Assembly (NCBI RefSeq): GCF_018320785.1
Contig: NC_054886.1
Location: 10,477,207 to 10,541,206 of the forward strand
From: Cheilinus undulatus
Lineage: Eukaryota > Chordata > Actinopteri > Labriformes > Labridae
DNA length: 64,000 nt
Direction: 5' to 3'
Below the pieces are notes generated by a model. It was not told the origin of the DNA. It saw only the letters and a list, made by a program, of their open reading frames with translations, and searched no databases. Of this stretch, positions 12,601 to 22,900 are shown piece by piece (position 1 is the first letter of the stretch; each line of letters begins with the position of its first letter). Position numbers and translations under genes: made by a program.

Positions 12601-14017
12601 ATGAAGAGATAAATCAGGGATGATAGTGATTGTTGACTGCAGCTTATAACCTTTTAAAACAGATGCACTACTTTCTATTAAAATGGTGCAGAAACAGAAA
12701 TAATGGATCGATGCTACACTTATTTTCTAAGCAGAAATATTATTAATGTAGTTCATGTGATGATAAAGCCATTCACAGGCTCTCAGAAGTCACACTGATC
12801 GCTTTAATCTAGGAATGCACAATAATGGATTATTGCCAACATCTGATACAATAAGAGTTCCAAAATCATTTGAGCTGAGTGGAACATATAAATGTAGTTT
12901 AGACCACAGACTTCAGTCCTAAATCACATTTAAAGTTTCAGGAACAAGGATGAAAAAAGACTACAGCTGCATAGGTCTTATTATCCTGCAAATATACAGG
13001 TAATATAGACCAAAAGTGACAACAATTACAGGCTGATATTTACAGCAGATTGGGCCAATATTTACAGCTGATATAGGCTGATATTTACAGATGATATAGG
13101 CTGATATTTACAGATGATATAGGCTGATATTTACAGCTGATATAGGCTGACATTTACAGATGATATAGGCTGATATTTACAGATGATATAGGCTGATATT
13201 TACAGCTGATATAGGCCAATATTTACAGCTGATATAGGCTGACATTTACAGTTGATATAGGTTGATTTCACAGCTTATATAGGCCAATATTTACAGGCAA
13301 TATTTGCAGATAATTTTATCATATTTAGACCAGCTCAGTTCGTGACTTATGACAAATATATTTACTGTATGATGTCAGATTTTGTCAATCTATGTGGTTT
13401 AAACACAAAATTATTGCAGATATAAAATTTTCATCCAAGGATCAGTTTAAATCAGACCCTCTTGTGTAATTATTTCAGCTATAAAGCGATAATCAAACTA
13501 ATTTTAAACATATAAAATATTGTTACTGTCTGATGATATAACACTGTCACAGCTGGTTTTTAAAAAATCTTAATTTCTCTCTCCTTCTAAAGGATAAAGT
13601 CTTAAACATGTGGATCAGGGAAAATTATAACTGGTTTATAATCACATGTATGTCAAAAAGGGCTTTTCCAGAACTTAAAGGGTTAAATTAATCAATAAAT
13701 GACATAATGACACAGAACCCCTGAACCTACCTTTGCATCTCTCCCAACATGAAGAAAACCACACTGAGACCTGATAAATGTGCTATTTTGACCGCTCTGC
13801 TCATTAAAACTCTCCCTGAGTTCTACCTTTGTGTCAGGAAGTAAAAACCCCGCTATGATTGTGTTTGTGTTTTTCTGGATTACCTGGTCTCGCGCTCTGA
13901 AAACGTCTATGAACGTGGACTCACCTTGAAGACATCTCCGTAGGTGCCGCAGCCGATCCTGTGGATTAACTCATAATCATCCAGGGGGTCCAGAAAGGAG
14001 ACCCCGATACTGTCCAT
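572..14017 (-). CDS. map4k2: map4k2, mitogen-activated protein kinase kinase kinase kinase 2 (5' part; three coding exons, continues off the left edge)
   Basis: GCK-family Ser/Thr kinases of this type act in the cytoplasm upstream of the JNK and p38 MAP kinase cascades. Three exons join in frame: 14017-13925, 1266-1209 and 662-572. They encode the start of the kinase N-lobe. The glycine-rich loop [10 protein letters not shown] covers residues about 21-30, the ATP-anchoring lysine in ELAAIKIVK is near residue 44, and the helix-C glutamate in QQEITMM is near residue 60. The string [11 protein letters not shown] is closer to MAP4K2 than to MAP4K3 or MAP4K5. The gene follows men1 in the same orientation, as in human. 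The start has A at -3 and G at +4. Most of the kinase domain and the C-terminal citron-homology domain lie outside the window. Another MAP4K paralogue is the main alternative, but synteny argues against it. Confidence 0.85.
1209..1266 (-). CDS. map4k2: map4k2 coding exon 2
   Basis: This exon is 58 nt, from an acceptor TTTTCAG to a CCAG|GTTTGT donor. It begins in phase 0 after the Lys that closes exon 1 and ends in phase 1. It encodes [19 protein letters not shown], which carries the catalytic lysine of the AxK motif (here AAIK). Confidence 0.88.
3125..3565. mobile_element. MITE with CACTCA inverted ends and TA target duplication (mariner-like)
   Basis: The left end reads TA-CACTCACAGAAA (TA at 3123-3124). 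The right end, on the opposite strand, reads TA-CACTCAGAAAAATGA (TA at 3566-3567). The inner part is very AT-rich and non-coding. A TA duplication with short inverted ends fits a non-autonomous Tc1/mariner derivative; the exact family is not identified. Confidence 0.6.
6911..7940 (+). mobile_element. Tc1-like transposon relic, copy 1 (internally deleted, right inverted repeat lost)
   Basis: The left end (AAAGTTGGGGCGCTGTGTAA near 6932) and the body match the second copy at 21756-23137 closely, for example at the shared ATGGGCTCAGGAACACTTCC near 7206. The transposase is heavily broken. Compared with copy 2, this copy lacks an internal block after about 7193 and nearly all of the roughly 200-bp right inverted repeat. 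Near 7920 the inner sequence jumps straight to the outermost end (CCCAACTTTTCTGGAATAGG). Confidence 0.7.
9040..10420 (+). repeat. Dispersed repeat whose GGACR tail has expanded into a 1.1-kb minisatellite
   Basis: The left part (9040-9290) has GTGACC, TCTAATCAGTTCACCCT and CAGTGACCTTTGACCCCCAA, typical of a teleost interspersed repeat that I know from memory to end in a short GGACG run. Here the run is replaced by about 1.05 kb of diverged GGACAGA/TATGGAT units (9285-10350). The usual terminal segment, with a CCTCCACC...GTGGAGG hairpin, follows at about 10355-10405. Larger blocks recur: CAGATTAAC followed by CCTAAGACA is found at about 9530, 9637 and 9893. The open frames on both strands are products of the repeat. 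Confidence 0.65.
11870..12030. mobile_element. LINE (L2-type) 3' fragment
   Basis: The phrases GGGGTCACAGGTGGGCTGGA, GGAGCCTATCCCAGC, GGGGAGAACATGCAAACTCC and GAACCAAGGACCTTCTTGC are characteristic of a common fish L2-like LINE tail. A middle portion of the usual tail is missing between CCTATCCCA and TGCACGGGGAG. The 159-codon minus-strand open frame across it is fortuitous. Confidence 0.6.
12810..13310. repeat. hAT-like relic containing a 23-bp minisatellite
   Basis: The relic starts TAGGAATGCACAATAATGG, like the TAGGGATGCACGATA ends of teleost hAT elements. From about 13030 to 13300 it carries about a dozen copies of a 23-bp unit, GGCTGATATTTACAGATGATATA, with small variations. A few diverged copies of the same unit occur at 30230-30310. 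No clear right end or target duplication was found. Confidence 0.6.
13925..14017 (-). CDS. map4k2: map4k2 coding exon 1
   Basis: This exon holds 31 codons from the ATG at 14017 to an AAG|GTGAGT donor at 13925/13924, ending in phase 0. It encodes [20 protein letters not shown] and continues into the glycine-rich loop [11 protein letters not shown]. Human MAP4K2 has a comparable short leader before RFELLQRVGAGTYGDVYK. The 5' UTR and promoter should lie just above 14017, in the more GC-rich stretch to about 14290; no TATA box is evident. Confidence 0.88.
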
Positions 14018-14289
14018 GATGGAGACAGAGACCCCGCAGAGCTGTGGACTAATCAGACATCACCTCAGTCACAGCTGCAGGTTTTAGAGCCACAGACGAC
14101 GAACAGTTTCAGTGTTAACAGGACCCCCGGACCGAGCAGGATCAGACTAATCACCGGAGAGACCAGACCTGCGGACGGACCGTGATAGTATCCTGGCAGG
14201 GTGAAAGCATCTGTGGGAGTGCAGAGGTGCAGACAGTCCGGAGTGGAGCTGGAGTCAAAACACGCATGAGCAGAAACACAGCACACTGA

Positions 14290-14700
14290 AAGAAACATGG
14301 TGACACTGGTTTTAACCTCTACAGAGTACGGAAGCCTAAAGCTGTCGGGAAAAAATAGAGCGATGAAAATGGACACAAAACATAATGATCACAAAATACA
14401 GCAAACTGTAAAAAAAACATTTGTAGGACTTGATTTAATCTCCAAGGACCATGAAAGCCCAAAAATGCCAGGAAAAAGGAAGGATGAAAATGGACACAAA
14501 ACATAATGATCACAAAATACAGTAAACTGCAAAAAAATAAAAAATAAAATAAAAATTAAAAATAAAAAATAAAAAATAAAAATAAATAAAATAAATAAAA
14601 AACAAACAAAAAACATGGTAACACTAGGTTTAACCTCTGCGGAGTAGGGAAGCCCAAAGCAGCCAGGAAAAAAGTGATATAAAAGTTTATGATAGAAAAA
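14290..14700. repeat. Local triplication with (ATAAA)n tract, upstream of map4k2
   Basis: A block beginning ATGGTGACACTGGTTTTAAC and ending in GATCACAAAATACAGCAAAC occurs at 14297-14420. A second, diverged copy is at 14420-14540 and a third, shorter one at 14613-14700. An A-rich ATAAA/AATAA tract fills 14527-14605. The minus-strand frames here are Phe-rich artefacts. Confidence 0.65.
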
Positions 14701-14829
14701 AAAATTCACATTAAGTCATGATTATGAAATGTTACAGGAAAGGATTAATGCCACTGGAAAAAATTACAGGACATTTAATAAAGCAGCGTACACAGTCTGC
14801 TAACAGGAAAAAAGCTTCTCCTGCATGAA

Positions 14830-15580
14830 AACACTAACGTAGCCAATGTAGCTTATGCAGTTCTATTAGCTGCATAAGCTACATAGATAACAAAGCTACT
14901 TAGCTAAAGTTAAAGCTCACAAAGCTCATGGGTATCTATAATAATGGAACTATGAAGCTAACATTAACTGTGTAGCTATGTCATCTAGGTAGCTATGCTG
15001 GCTTTAGCTACAATTGCTAAAGCATACGTTGCAAAAGCATACCAAGTAACATTAAATATGTAGCTAGAATTAGACCTTTTCCTCTGTTTTATTTATGAAA
15101 AGTTGTTTAGTCTGTAATGTTTATGAAGTGGTTATTTCATGAATGTAACTGCCAGACTTTCTTTATGAATAAAGATGAATAAAAAACTTTACATTTATGA
15201 ACTATAGCTAATGCTTAACCTCATGGATATGGACAAATGAAGCTATTGCTTGCTATGTAGCTACACTATCTATGTAGCTAGCGCAGATACATTAACTTTA
15301 GCTATGTTTGCTAAAGCTCACATTACAAAGGCTTAAGCTAATGTGGCTACAGTGGTTTACATAGTAATGTTAACTATGTAGCTAGCATAGCTTTATCTCT
15401 AGCTAAAGCTAACGAAGCTAAAGCTATCTACTTCTAAAACAGGTTAATACATAATTTAGTCCCAGACTAGACCTCTGACCTTTTCTATTTTATTCATGAA
15501 ATGTTGTTTTGTGTGGAATGTTTGTTATGTTGTTATCATATAAATGTGACTGCCAGATTTTGTTTACAATTAAAGTTGAA
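14830..15580. repeat. AGCT/TAGC-rich low-complexity DNA with a 400-bp tandem duplication
   Basis: The sequence is dense in GTAGCTA, GCTAAAGCT and AACGTAGC words. A roughly 100-bp segment from about 15075 (CCTCTGTTTTATTTATGAAA) recurs at about 15478 as a diverged copy with the same order of words, ending in GACTGCCAGATTTTGTTTAC. That indicates an old tandem duplication. The rest of the men1-map4k2 spacer (15580-16580) shows no gene that I can support. Confidence 0.6.
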
Positions 15581-16582
15581 AACAAAAACAAAAACAAAAA
15601 ACAAACTGGAAATAAATTGCAACAGCAAGTTACAGCACTTCAGCTCTGACAGACGGTGTCTGAAAGTAAGGTCCCTGGAGAGAGTCTGTCTGAGATCCGT
15701 GGTCTGCAGCCAGGCTGTGTTGGAATTCTGAGTAAAAATGTAAGAATTCTGAGAACAAAGTCTTCCAACTGAAAAAGAGAAAGGGTACGATTTTCTATAG
15801 CTTTTGGTCCTGTTTTTAAATTTTTTTTTAAATTTTGGGTTTGTAAGTTCAAATTAAGAATCTTTTGGTGGTAAAGGTTTATACATTTTCAGATGGCCTA
15901 TACTTTACTGAAGCAACAATGAATGTGTATTTTTGTTGCTTTGGTAAGATGGTTATCAGCCAGTTTGGGTTCAAATAAATTACGATTTCCATGGTTTAAG
16001 ATTATAATGGGACGTGTTTTTGACGACCTCTGGGCCCCTCCATGTGGTTCAGCCCCCGATAGCTCTCCCATAATTCCTCCCTTTTGGCCAGTTTTGATGA
16101 ATAATTGTAATAAGTGTTCCTTGAATTATAGTAAACCTTTAGCCATAGATTTCAAAAGAACAGTTTGTCCATTGGCTTTGTTGTCACTTAGTCCTTACTT
16201 CTGGCTAATCCTGTACAAATACAGACTTATCAAGGTCTGCATGAGTAAGACAGGTTTTCTTTTGACCAGTTTAGTGTTTCTTAAATTTGTTGATTATAGA
16301 CCCAAATTTAAAATCATGATTACATTACAGTTTCTAATAAAATGCATTGTTGTGTGCAATTTTCCAGTGAAAAGGACATTTTTAGGTCAAAGCAGAATAT
16401 CACTGCTTTCTGGTTTCTTTGACTCAAAATAGGAGCATAATTCATTAAAACATCATGCTGTATAAAGGAGACTTAAAACTAGAGATTTAGATGATAAAAT
16501 CATTAAGAAAATGTTTACCAATGAAATAAATCAGCTGACAAAGTAGGACCATTATCATGGATTGATTTATGAAAGCAGTGAA

Positions 16583-16597
16583 GTCGCCCTCTGCTGG
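16583..16597 (-). promoter_or_regulatory. CTCF-like core motif (one mismatch)
   Basis: The minus strand reads CCAGCAGAGGGCGAC, one position away from the CTCF core consensus CCASYAGRKGGCRSY. It lies just past the predicted men1 3' end, before the map4k2 promoter. Binding is inferred from sequence only. Confidence 0.4.
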
Positions 16598-16690
16598 ACG
16601 TTATAATACTCCAGGTTCCGGCCTCCTGTGCTCTAGCTTCTGTTTTTTTACAGTGTAAACACACACCTTCACATGTCTTTCCATCTGATC

Positions 16691-16696
16691 TTTATT
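16691..16696 (-). terminator. men1: Candidate men1 polyadenylation signal
   Basis: The minus strand reads AATAAA, followed about 24 nt downstream by GTGTGTGTTT, a good GU-rich downstream element. Using it gives men1 a 3' UTR of about 2.7 kb. Other AATAAA words at about 17421 and 18831 (minus strand) lack an obvious GU-rich follow-up. Confidence 0.55.
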
Positions 16697-19385
16697 ACTG
16701 GCAGATACAAAAACAACAACAAAAGGTAAAACCACGTTTGGGGCCCCCTAATGAAGCTCCATCTCAACAGTGCATGGTCTCCTGCTCCTCTCTACTGGTC
16801 TGAAATGAGGCCTAAGACTGGACTAATCGACACTAAAGGCCACCTACTGTAGAAAGAACCAAGGCAACGTAAGGCAACAAAGAGCTAGCAAGAAAGAAGC
16901 TGTCGATAGAGCACGGGTGGAAAATGTTACACAGTAACTATCCTAAATTAATCACTTCCAGGCTTCAACACGGTCCGGATGGGTGCTTTCACTCGGATTC
17001 TGGAGAAACTTTGGCTTCAAACGTCTGCATGTAATCAATCAGAAGTTAATAGTCAGTGTGCAATTGGCTGCCAATTAATACACAAACTAATGAGAGTTTA
17101 CAATCAGGAAAAGTCTTCTGGTTTCCGGCGTAAGTTAAATAAAAACAGGATGAAATGTTCACTCCTTCAGTTTAAAACTACGGTGGCTGATGAGGGCAAA
17201 CGCTGCAACGGCAGAAAAGACTTTCATTAGAAGAAAATATCTCAGACATGATCAAACAAAACAGAAACAAGACAGGAATGTGCTGTAGGTGAAAATTGCT
17301 GCAGAGTCAAAAACAAACAAAAAACAAAGCCAACAGAGAAATCCTGCATATCTGGTCATCATGACAGAAGTGCTGTAGTCTGGAGGAGGCGCTAAGTGCT
17401 ACTAAATTTTAAAGTAGACATTTATTTCCAAAAGAAATTTTTTGGTCGCAAGATCGAAGCGATGTGCAAGGGCAGTGTCCACAGTTGTCGTTTTTGCAAC
17501 CTGAGTTTCACTGTTTATAGAAAATAACAATAAAGGTTATCCACTGAACTTCAAGAAATCAAACTCAGATATCTAGGCTTTAAGTCAAACTTTACAAGAA
17601 AAACTCTAAATTTTCAAGCCTTAAAAGTTGGAAATTAACACTAAAACCGGATAATTTTTAAGATTATAGAGTTTAAAACAGCTGATTCTGTGTAGAAAAA
17701 TCAGATCAGATGAAGCTGTTTGCCTTGCATAAGTCCTGGAGAAGAGAACCTATATTTACCTTTTAACTGGGCTTGATCAAGAAGGAAATCCGTGATTTTA
17801 TTCCAGAATTATCACTGTATCAGAAGAATCAAGACTTTGAAGAAACACTGATATAAACGGGACTATTCAGAAGAAAATACATTGACATAATCAGGTGACG
17901 ACTCTGATCCAGCCAGCATTTGGAGTTGAAATTTTCAAGTTTATGAAGTAAAACACACACCTTTCCAACTCAAAATTCTGAGTTTTGTTTCTCATAAACT
18001 AACAACTTAAAATTATATCTAATTTTTCAGCTCTTTGTTCTTAACATTTTCCCTTCCTTTAGAAAATTTCTCCACTGAAACATAAACAAAAGAAGGTAAT
18101 CCTGTTCTGGAATTGGCAGTAGCTGCAAACCTGAAAACTCAAAAAGACTAGTCACATTGCTTTCTCTTTTGTTATTGTTGTTGACGAAGCAGGTATCGGA
18201 AGTCCCGCCTCTTCTTGATTCTGATTGGCTAGTGAGGAAGAAGTGACATTAACAAGTGTGGCGCTGTTCTTGAATGTGAGCTGTTTCATTTGAGAGCCTT
18301 TTGACAAAAAAACAGGCATTTAAACGTAATCGCTGATAATTATGGTTCTTTGATTGTGGGGAGATCAAAAGTGTGATTGTGATTAAAATTCAAATAATCG
18401 TACAGCTCTATTTTTGTATCTTCAGCATGCGTTAAGTGCTCTGCTTTCTGTGCATTTGTAGTCGAGCTGCATCGACTGATCACCAGGCTTTGGTGTATTC
18501 GTTTACAAGTGTGAAAAAAAACAAAAAACCTTTACGATAGCCTCAGTATCAGTTCCTGTAGATGGTATTCTTGATTAATGTGACTGCATAAAAAGAAATC
18601 TGGATTAAACTGTCGCTAACAATCTGTTATAGATTAATATTTTAACTTGAGCCACTAATCTGCAAGACACTGTGAACATAACACGGTTAGAAATCCTGAC
18701 TGCCTGAAATGCATCAAAACAGATCGATGCAAACTTGATTTAACAAACATTTTAAAGACGTTCTTCTCTTCTTAATGGCTGGAGAAGCTAGACGTCTACA
18801 TTTTACCATGATTTTGTTATTTCTGTAAACTTTATTTCCTTAATCGTAGGTAAACCTCACTGAAATCAGCTTCTGTTTCAGGCTCATACTGCCGAAACAA
18901 CATAGTAGAACTGCCGTTGAACTGACTCATAAAACGATGGAGGAGCTTCATGATGCTACAGATCAAGAACTGATGGTGTTTACAGAGCCATATAGAAAAG
19001 AAAGTCTTCCCTGTAACACTTATCTTTAGCTTCACTGTGATTACTGAGAAGTTTTATGGGAGTCCTGGCGACTGTGATGACCAGATAGGCAGCATTCCTC
19101 TTTAATTATTCTTGCAGTAAGTGTGATTTCAATGCCTTTGTTTTGACTTCTGTTAGATTTTTGTTTTGGTGTATTTTATATTTTCAAGAGTCTGTAACGT
19201 CCGTTGATGCTGATGAAAACCTTTTGTTTGCCGTTGCAGCGCGTTTTCCTTTTACGCCATCAAACCTGATATGTGAAGAGTGCAACTGAAAATATTGCTG
19301 AAACTGAAGTGGAGAAACACGTAGAAAAGTCTGACGAATGAGAGCAAGATTTTCACAGTATGAGTCTCCTCCTCCTCTTTCTTGT
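16697..19385 (-). other. men1: Presumed men1 3' UTR
   Basis: No coding signal or recognised transposon was found between the men1 stop codon and the candidate poly(A) signal. The stretch is moderately AT-rich. A short hAT-like fragment (GTAATCGCTGATAA to ATAATCGTACAGCTCTA) lies at about 18325-18410. UTR status is inferred from the absence of another gene and from the downstream signal. Confidence 0.45.
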
Positions 19386-19928
19386 CTACAGGGATTTGCG
19401 TTGCCTCTTCATGAACGACATGGAGTAATCTCCGCTCGGCGTGCTCTTCTGTCTCTTCATCTGGACCTGCGACTGCGCCGTAAGCTGCAGTTTGATGGCG
19501 CTGGAGTTCACCTTAGCGGCGCACAGCAGCTCCTTCATCCCCTTCATCTTCTCGCTCTGAAACACCACCACGGGCCCGGTAGGGGAGGAGGTGGCAGCGG
19601 GGGCTTGGGACGCCTCCTGCTGCTGTTGAGAGGAGGCAGAGGGGGATGAGTCTGGGCTGGGAGATTTGGGCTTTACTTCAGCGTCTCCTCGCTGGTTCTG
19701 GGAGGAGCGGCGGCGGCCTCCACCCTCGCCTACCTTCTTAGGCTGAGCTGGAGGAGGCTGGGCAGATGGCGAGGTGGGAGGAGCAGAGGAGGGAGGGGAG
19801 CCCTGATCCTCCAGCTTGGACTCTCTTCTCGGGCCTCGTCTACGGCCTTCACGCAGGTCGTCACTCGACTGGTCGTCTTCTTCCTGAGACTCGGGCTCTT
19901 TGGTGATGATGGAAACCTTCTGACGCAC
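19386..19928 (-). CDS. men1: men1 coding exon 9 (terminal exon)
   Basis: The exon has 543 nt including the stop, after a TGTCACAG acceptor, in phase 0. It starts [13 protein letters not shown] and carries the first nuclear-localisation cluster, then a low-complexity Ser/Pro/Gln/Ala linker (with QQQQ and [12 protein letters not shown]). The conserved menin C-terminus follows: [31 protein letters not shown] and KRQRKSL. The linker differs strongly from mammals, as expected for a disordered loop. Confidence 0.95.
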   Translation of the reverse strand: MRQKVSIITKEPESQEEDDQSSDDLREGRRRGPRRESKLEDQGSPPSSAPPTSPSAQPPPAQPKKVGEGGGRRRSSQNQRGDAEVKPKSPSPDSSPSASSQQQQEASQAPAATSSPTGPVVVFQSEKMKGMKELLCAAKVNSSAIKLQLTAQSQVQMKRQKSTPSGDYSMSFMKRQRKSL

Positions 19929-22900
19929 CTGTGACAGAAAACGCACCGCTGTTAGCTTTAACGCATCAACACGAGGCGAGTAAATCCACAGATTTTACTT
20001 GTTTGAGGCAAAATCAAGGTGAGACCATTTTTGATACCTATAGGATCTTAGAGGGCAAATTAAAGAAATAAAAATGCAAACAAAGATCAGGGTAAGAAGC
20101 AGCTGAGCAGAAACCATGAAACATGCATGACGCAGAATTTCAAAATAAGATGACTATAAATTTGTGTTTTGACACATAAATCATATATCTTAACACCCCT
20201 AATTGACACCTATTCAGACGTTTATAGGCAGACTCATAGTGGCATCTCACCTGAGCATCGAAGCGGCTCAGAGACTGGACCAGGTAGGTGGCCCAGCCCA
20301 CGTGGAGGACCGGCGTCGGGCTTCCCTCCTCCCACTTACAGATGCCATCATAGAAACGCAGCAGGTGAGCGAAACATTCAGAGTCCTGCAGAGCTGAGAG
20401 AGCAGCCGCCTGCTTTGGCTCCTGAAACACAGAGAGAGAGACGAATTTATGAGACACATATACCAAAAAATCTAGTATACTGAGCAGTAGACCAGCAGGA
20501 CTTAAAGGAAGGATTCTGGCTTAATGAAGGAGAAAAAAGTCCAAAAGTACCAGTCTGATCTTTGTTGCTATATAATGTCTACTCTTACCTTGAAGACTCT
20601 GAAAAGTAAACTCCAAAATGGTGGAGTCTAAACGTTGCTTCACAATAGGTGTGGCTGTTGCTTCATTTGATTGCATTTGCATTTGTTAAAAACAACACAA
20701 ACATTTTTATTTGCATTATCTTCATCTTGTAATGATGGTCTGAGAAAATGCATATTTATAGAACTGTTAGTCTATTGTGTAGTAACAAGTCCTGTCTTAT
20801 AATACATGATATTCGAGGAAATTGACCTAATAGTGTCCTCTTCTGAATCAAAATCCCTCTCCTGCTGAGATTACTCACCTTCTCTACTCCCTCTCCCCCC
20901 TCTCCTCCTTCTCCAGCACTCTCTGCAGCAGTAGCTGTCTCCTTCAGCAGGTTGGGGATCACATCGTTTGCAATGTCAAAGAACTCTTTGTAGATCTCCT
21001 CATCTTCACGGAAATAGTTATAGCTGCAGGAGAAGGAGGGTTTTTATCAAAAGGACAGAATAAAACAGCAGGATGTGACTGAAAAAGTGATTTCAAAAGT
21101 CTAATTTCTCTTCCTAAATCATCCAAAAAACCTCAGATAAAAGGACGGTCTGTTTGACTTTGATTTGGTGACCTCTAACATGATGATTATTGATCTAAAC
21201 AAGAGTTCAACAAGTGAACCACTGAACTGTGCTCCATCGTTGACAAACGAACAAACTGTTTTAATGTACATTCCTGATAGAGAGGAACAATGGTGGAGCA
21301 GGAAGAGGAAGCCGATTGACCGAGAGGAATGTGAGCAGTGGAGGGTCAGCCATGATATTTTTAACCACAGGAGGAGAGAGAGTGAGGATGCAGAGCTCCA
21401 CACTTCCTGTTTTAACACCACACCCTCAGAGAGGAACTGGGACCTGTTGTGGAGGCTAACTGGTCAACAATCTTAACCTTATAACAAAAACAAACTTCAT
21501 CACTTTAAGGTTTTTTTTAAAACTAATGTGTCTGATTTCTAATTTCAGACTTCTTTTAATAATTTATAAAACTTTGAAAACACCACATCAGGAGTGATAG
21601 TTGGGTGTTTGCTGCCACTTTGTGGTCATTTGGTGAAACACCACCTGAGGCTGCTGTTGGCCTACATCTTGGAAAAATTGGACACCAATGATTGTTTTCA
21701 TTAATAAAATCCCTACTGAAAAGGCCTGCACACACTTGTTCTTACAAAAAAAACCTACAACCTCATTTCCAAAAAGTCGGGTCACTGTGTGGAATGTAAA
21801 CCCATATTTTGTTCACAACAGAACATAAAACAACCTATCAGATCCTGAAACTGAGACATGTTACCATTTCATGAAAAATATTAGCTCATTTTGAAATTAG
21901 ATGGAAACAAAATATCTCAAAAAGTTGGGACGGGGCCACAAAAGACTGGAAAAGTAAGTGGTACCAATCAAAAACAGCTGGAGGAGCATTTTGCAGTTAG
22001 TTATGTTAAGTGTCATCAGTAACATAACTGGGTATAAAATGAGCATTTTAGAGAGGCAGAGTCTCAGAAGTCCATAATATCATCAAAAGATTCAGACAAT
22101 CTGGAGAAATCTCTGTGAACAAGAGACAAAGCTGAAGGGGCCCTCAGGAGTCACTGCATTAAAAACAGGCATGATTCTGAACTGGAAAACACTGCATGGG
22201 CTCAGGAACACTTCCAGAAGTCACTGTCTGTCATCACAGTTGGCCATGCCATCCACAAATGACAGTTAAAGCTGGATCATAAAAGAAGAAGCCATATGTG
22301 AACAGGATCTAGAAATGCTGCCGTCTCCTCTGGGCCAAAGCTAATTTAAAATGGACCGAGGCTTAAGGAAAACTGTTCTGTGGTCAGATTAATGATAATT
22401 TGACATTCTTTTTGGAAACCACAGATGTCGTGTCCTGTGGACTAAAGAGGAGAGGGACAATCCAGCTTCTGCATCTCTGATGGTATGGGGTTGCATTAGT
22501 GCCTATGGTGTGGACAGCTTACAAATCTGGATAGACACTATCAGTGCTGAAAGGTAGAGAGAGGTTTAAGAGCAATGTATGCTCCCATTCAGACAACGTC
22601 TCTTTCAGGGAAGACCTTGACTTTTTCAGCAAGACACTGCTAAACCACCATCACAACAGCATGGCTTCACAGTAGAAGAGTCTGGGTCTTGAAGTGGCCT
22701 GCCTGTAGTTCAGACCTTTCACCAACAGAAAACATTTTGAGCATCAGAAAAGAAAAAATCAAGCAAAAAAGACCCAGGACTGTTAAGCAGCTAGATTCCT
22801 ACATCAAACAAGAATGGGAAAACATTGCTCCCCCAAAACTCCAGCAACAGGTCTCCTCACTTACCAGACATTTACAAGCAGTTGTTAGAAGAAGAGGGGA

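Larger units (their letters stand above)
1267..13924 (-). other. map4k2: map4k2 intron 1 (12.7 kb)
   Basis: This long first intron runs between an AAG|GTGA donor and a TTTTCAG acceptor. It contains a TA-flanked MITE (3125-3565), a Tc1-like relic (6911-7940), a repeat expanded into a minisatellite (9040-10420), an L2-type LINE fragment (11870-12030) and an hAT-like relic with a 23-bp minisatellite (12810-13310). The moderately GC-rich stretch at about 1690-2240 looks like an unclassified repeat. I found nothing coding in 4000-6900 or 7950-9030. The open frames there are short and unrelated to anything I recognise. Confidence 0.8.

Noticed and set aside
14897..15420. Possible tRNA-like or structured RNA in the TAGCTA-rich region
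   Set aside because: Short palindromic AGCT words are everywhere, but no cloverleaf with A/B boxes could be assembled.
15923..16432. 169-codon plus-strand open frame
   Set aside because: There is no recognisable domain, composition is hydrophobic and low in charge, and there is no promoter or splice context; probably chance or an old repeat.
19338..19649. 103-codon plus-strand frame over the men1 last exon
   Set aside because: It is an antisense shadow of the menin C-terminal exon with no independent evidence.
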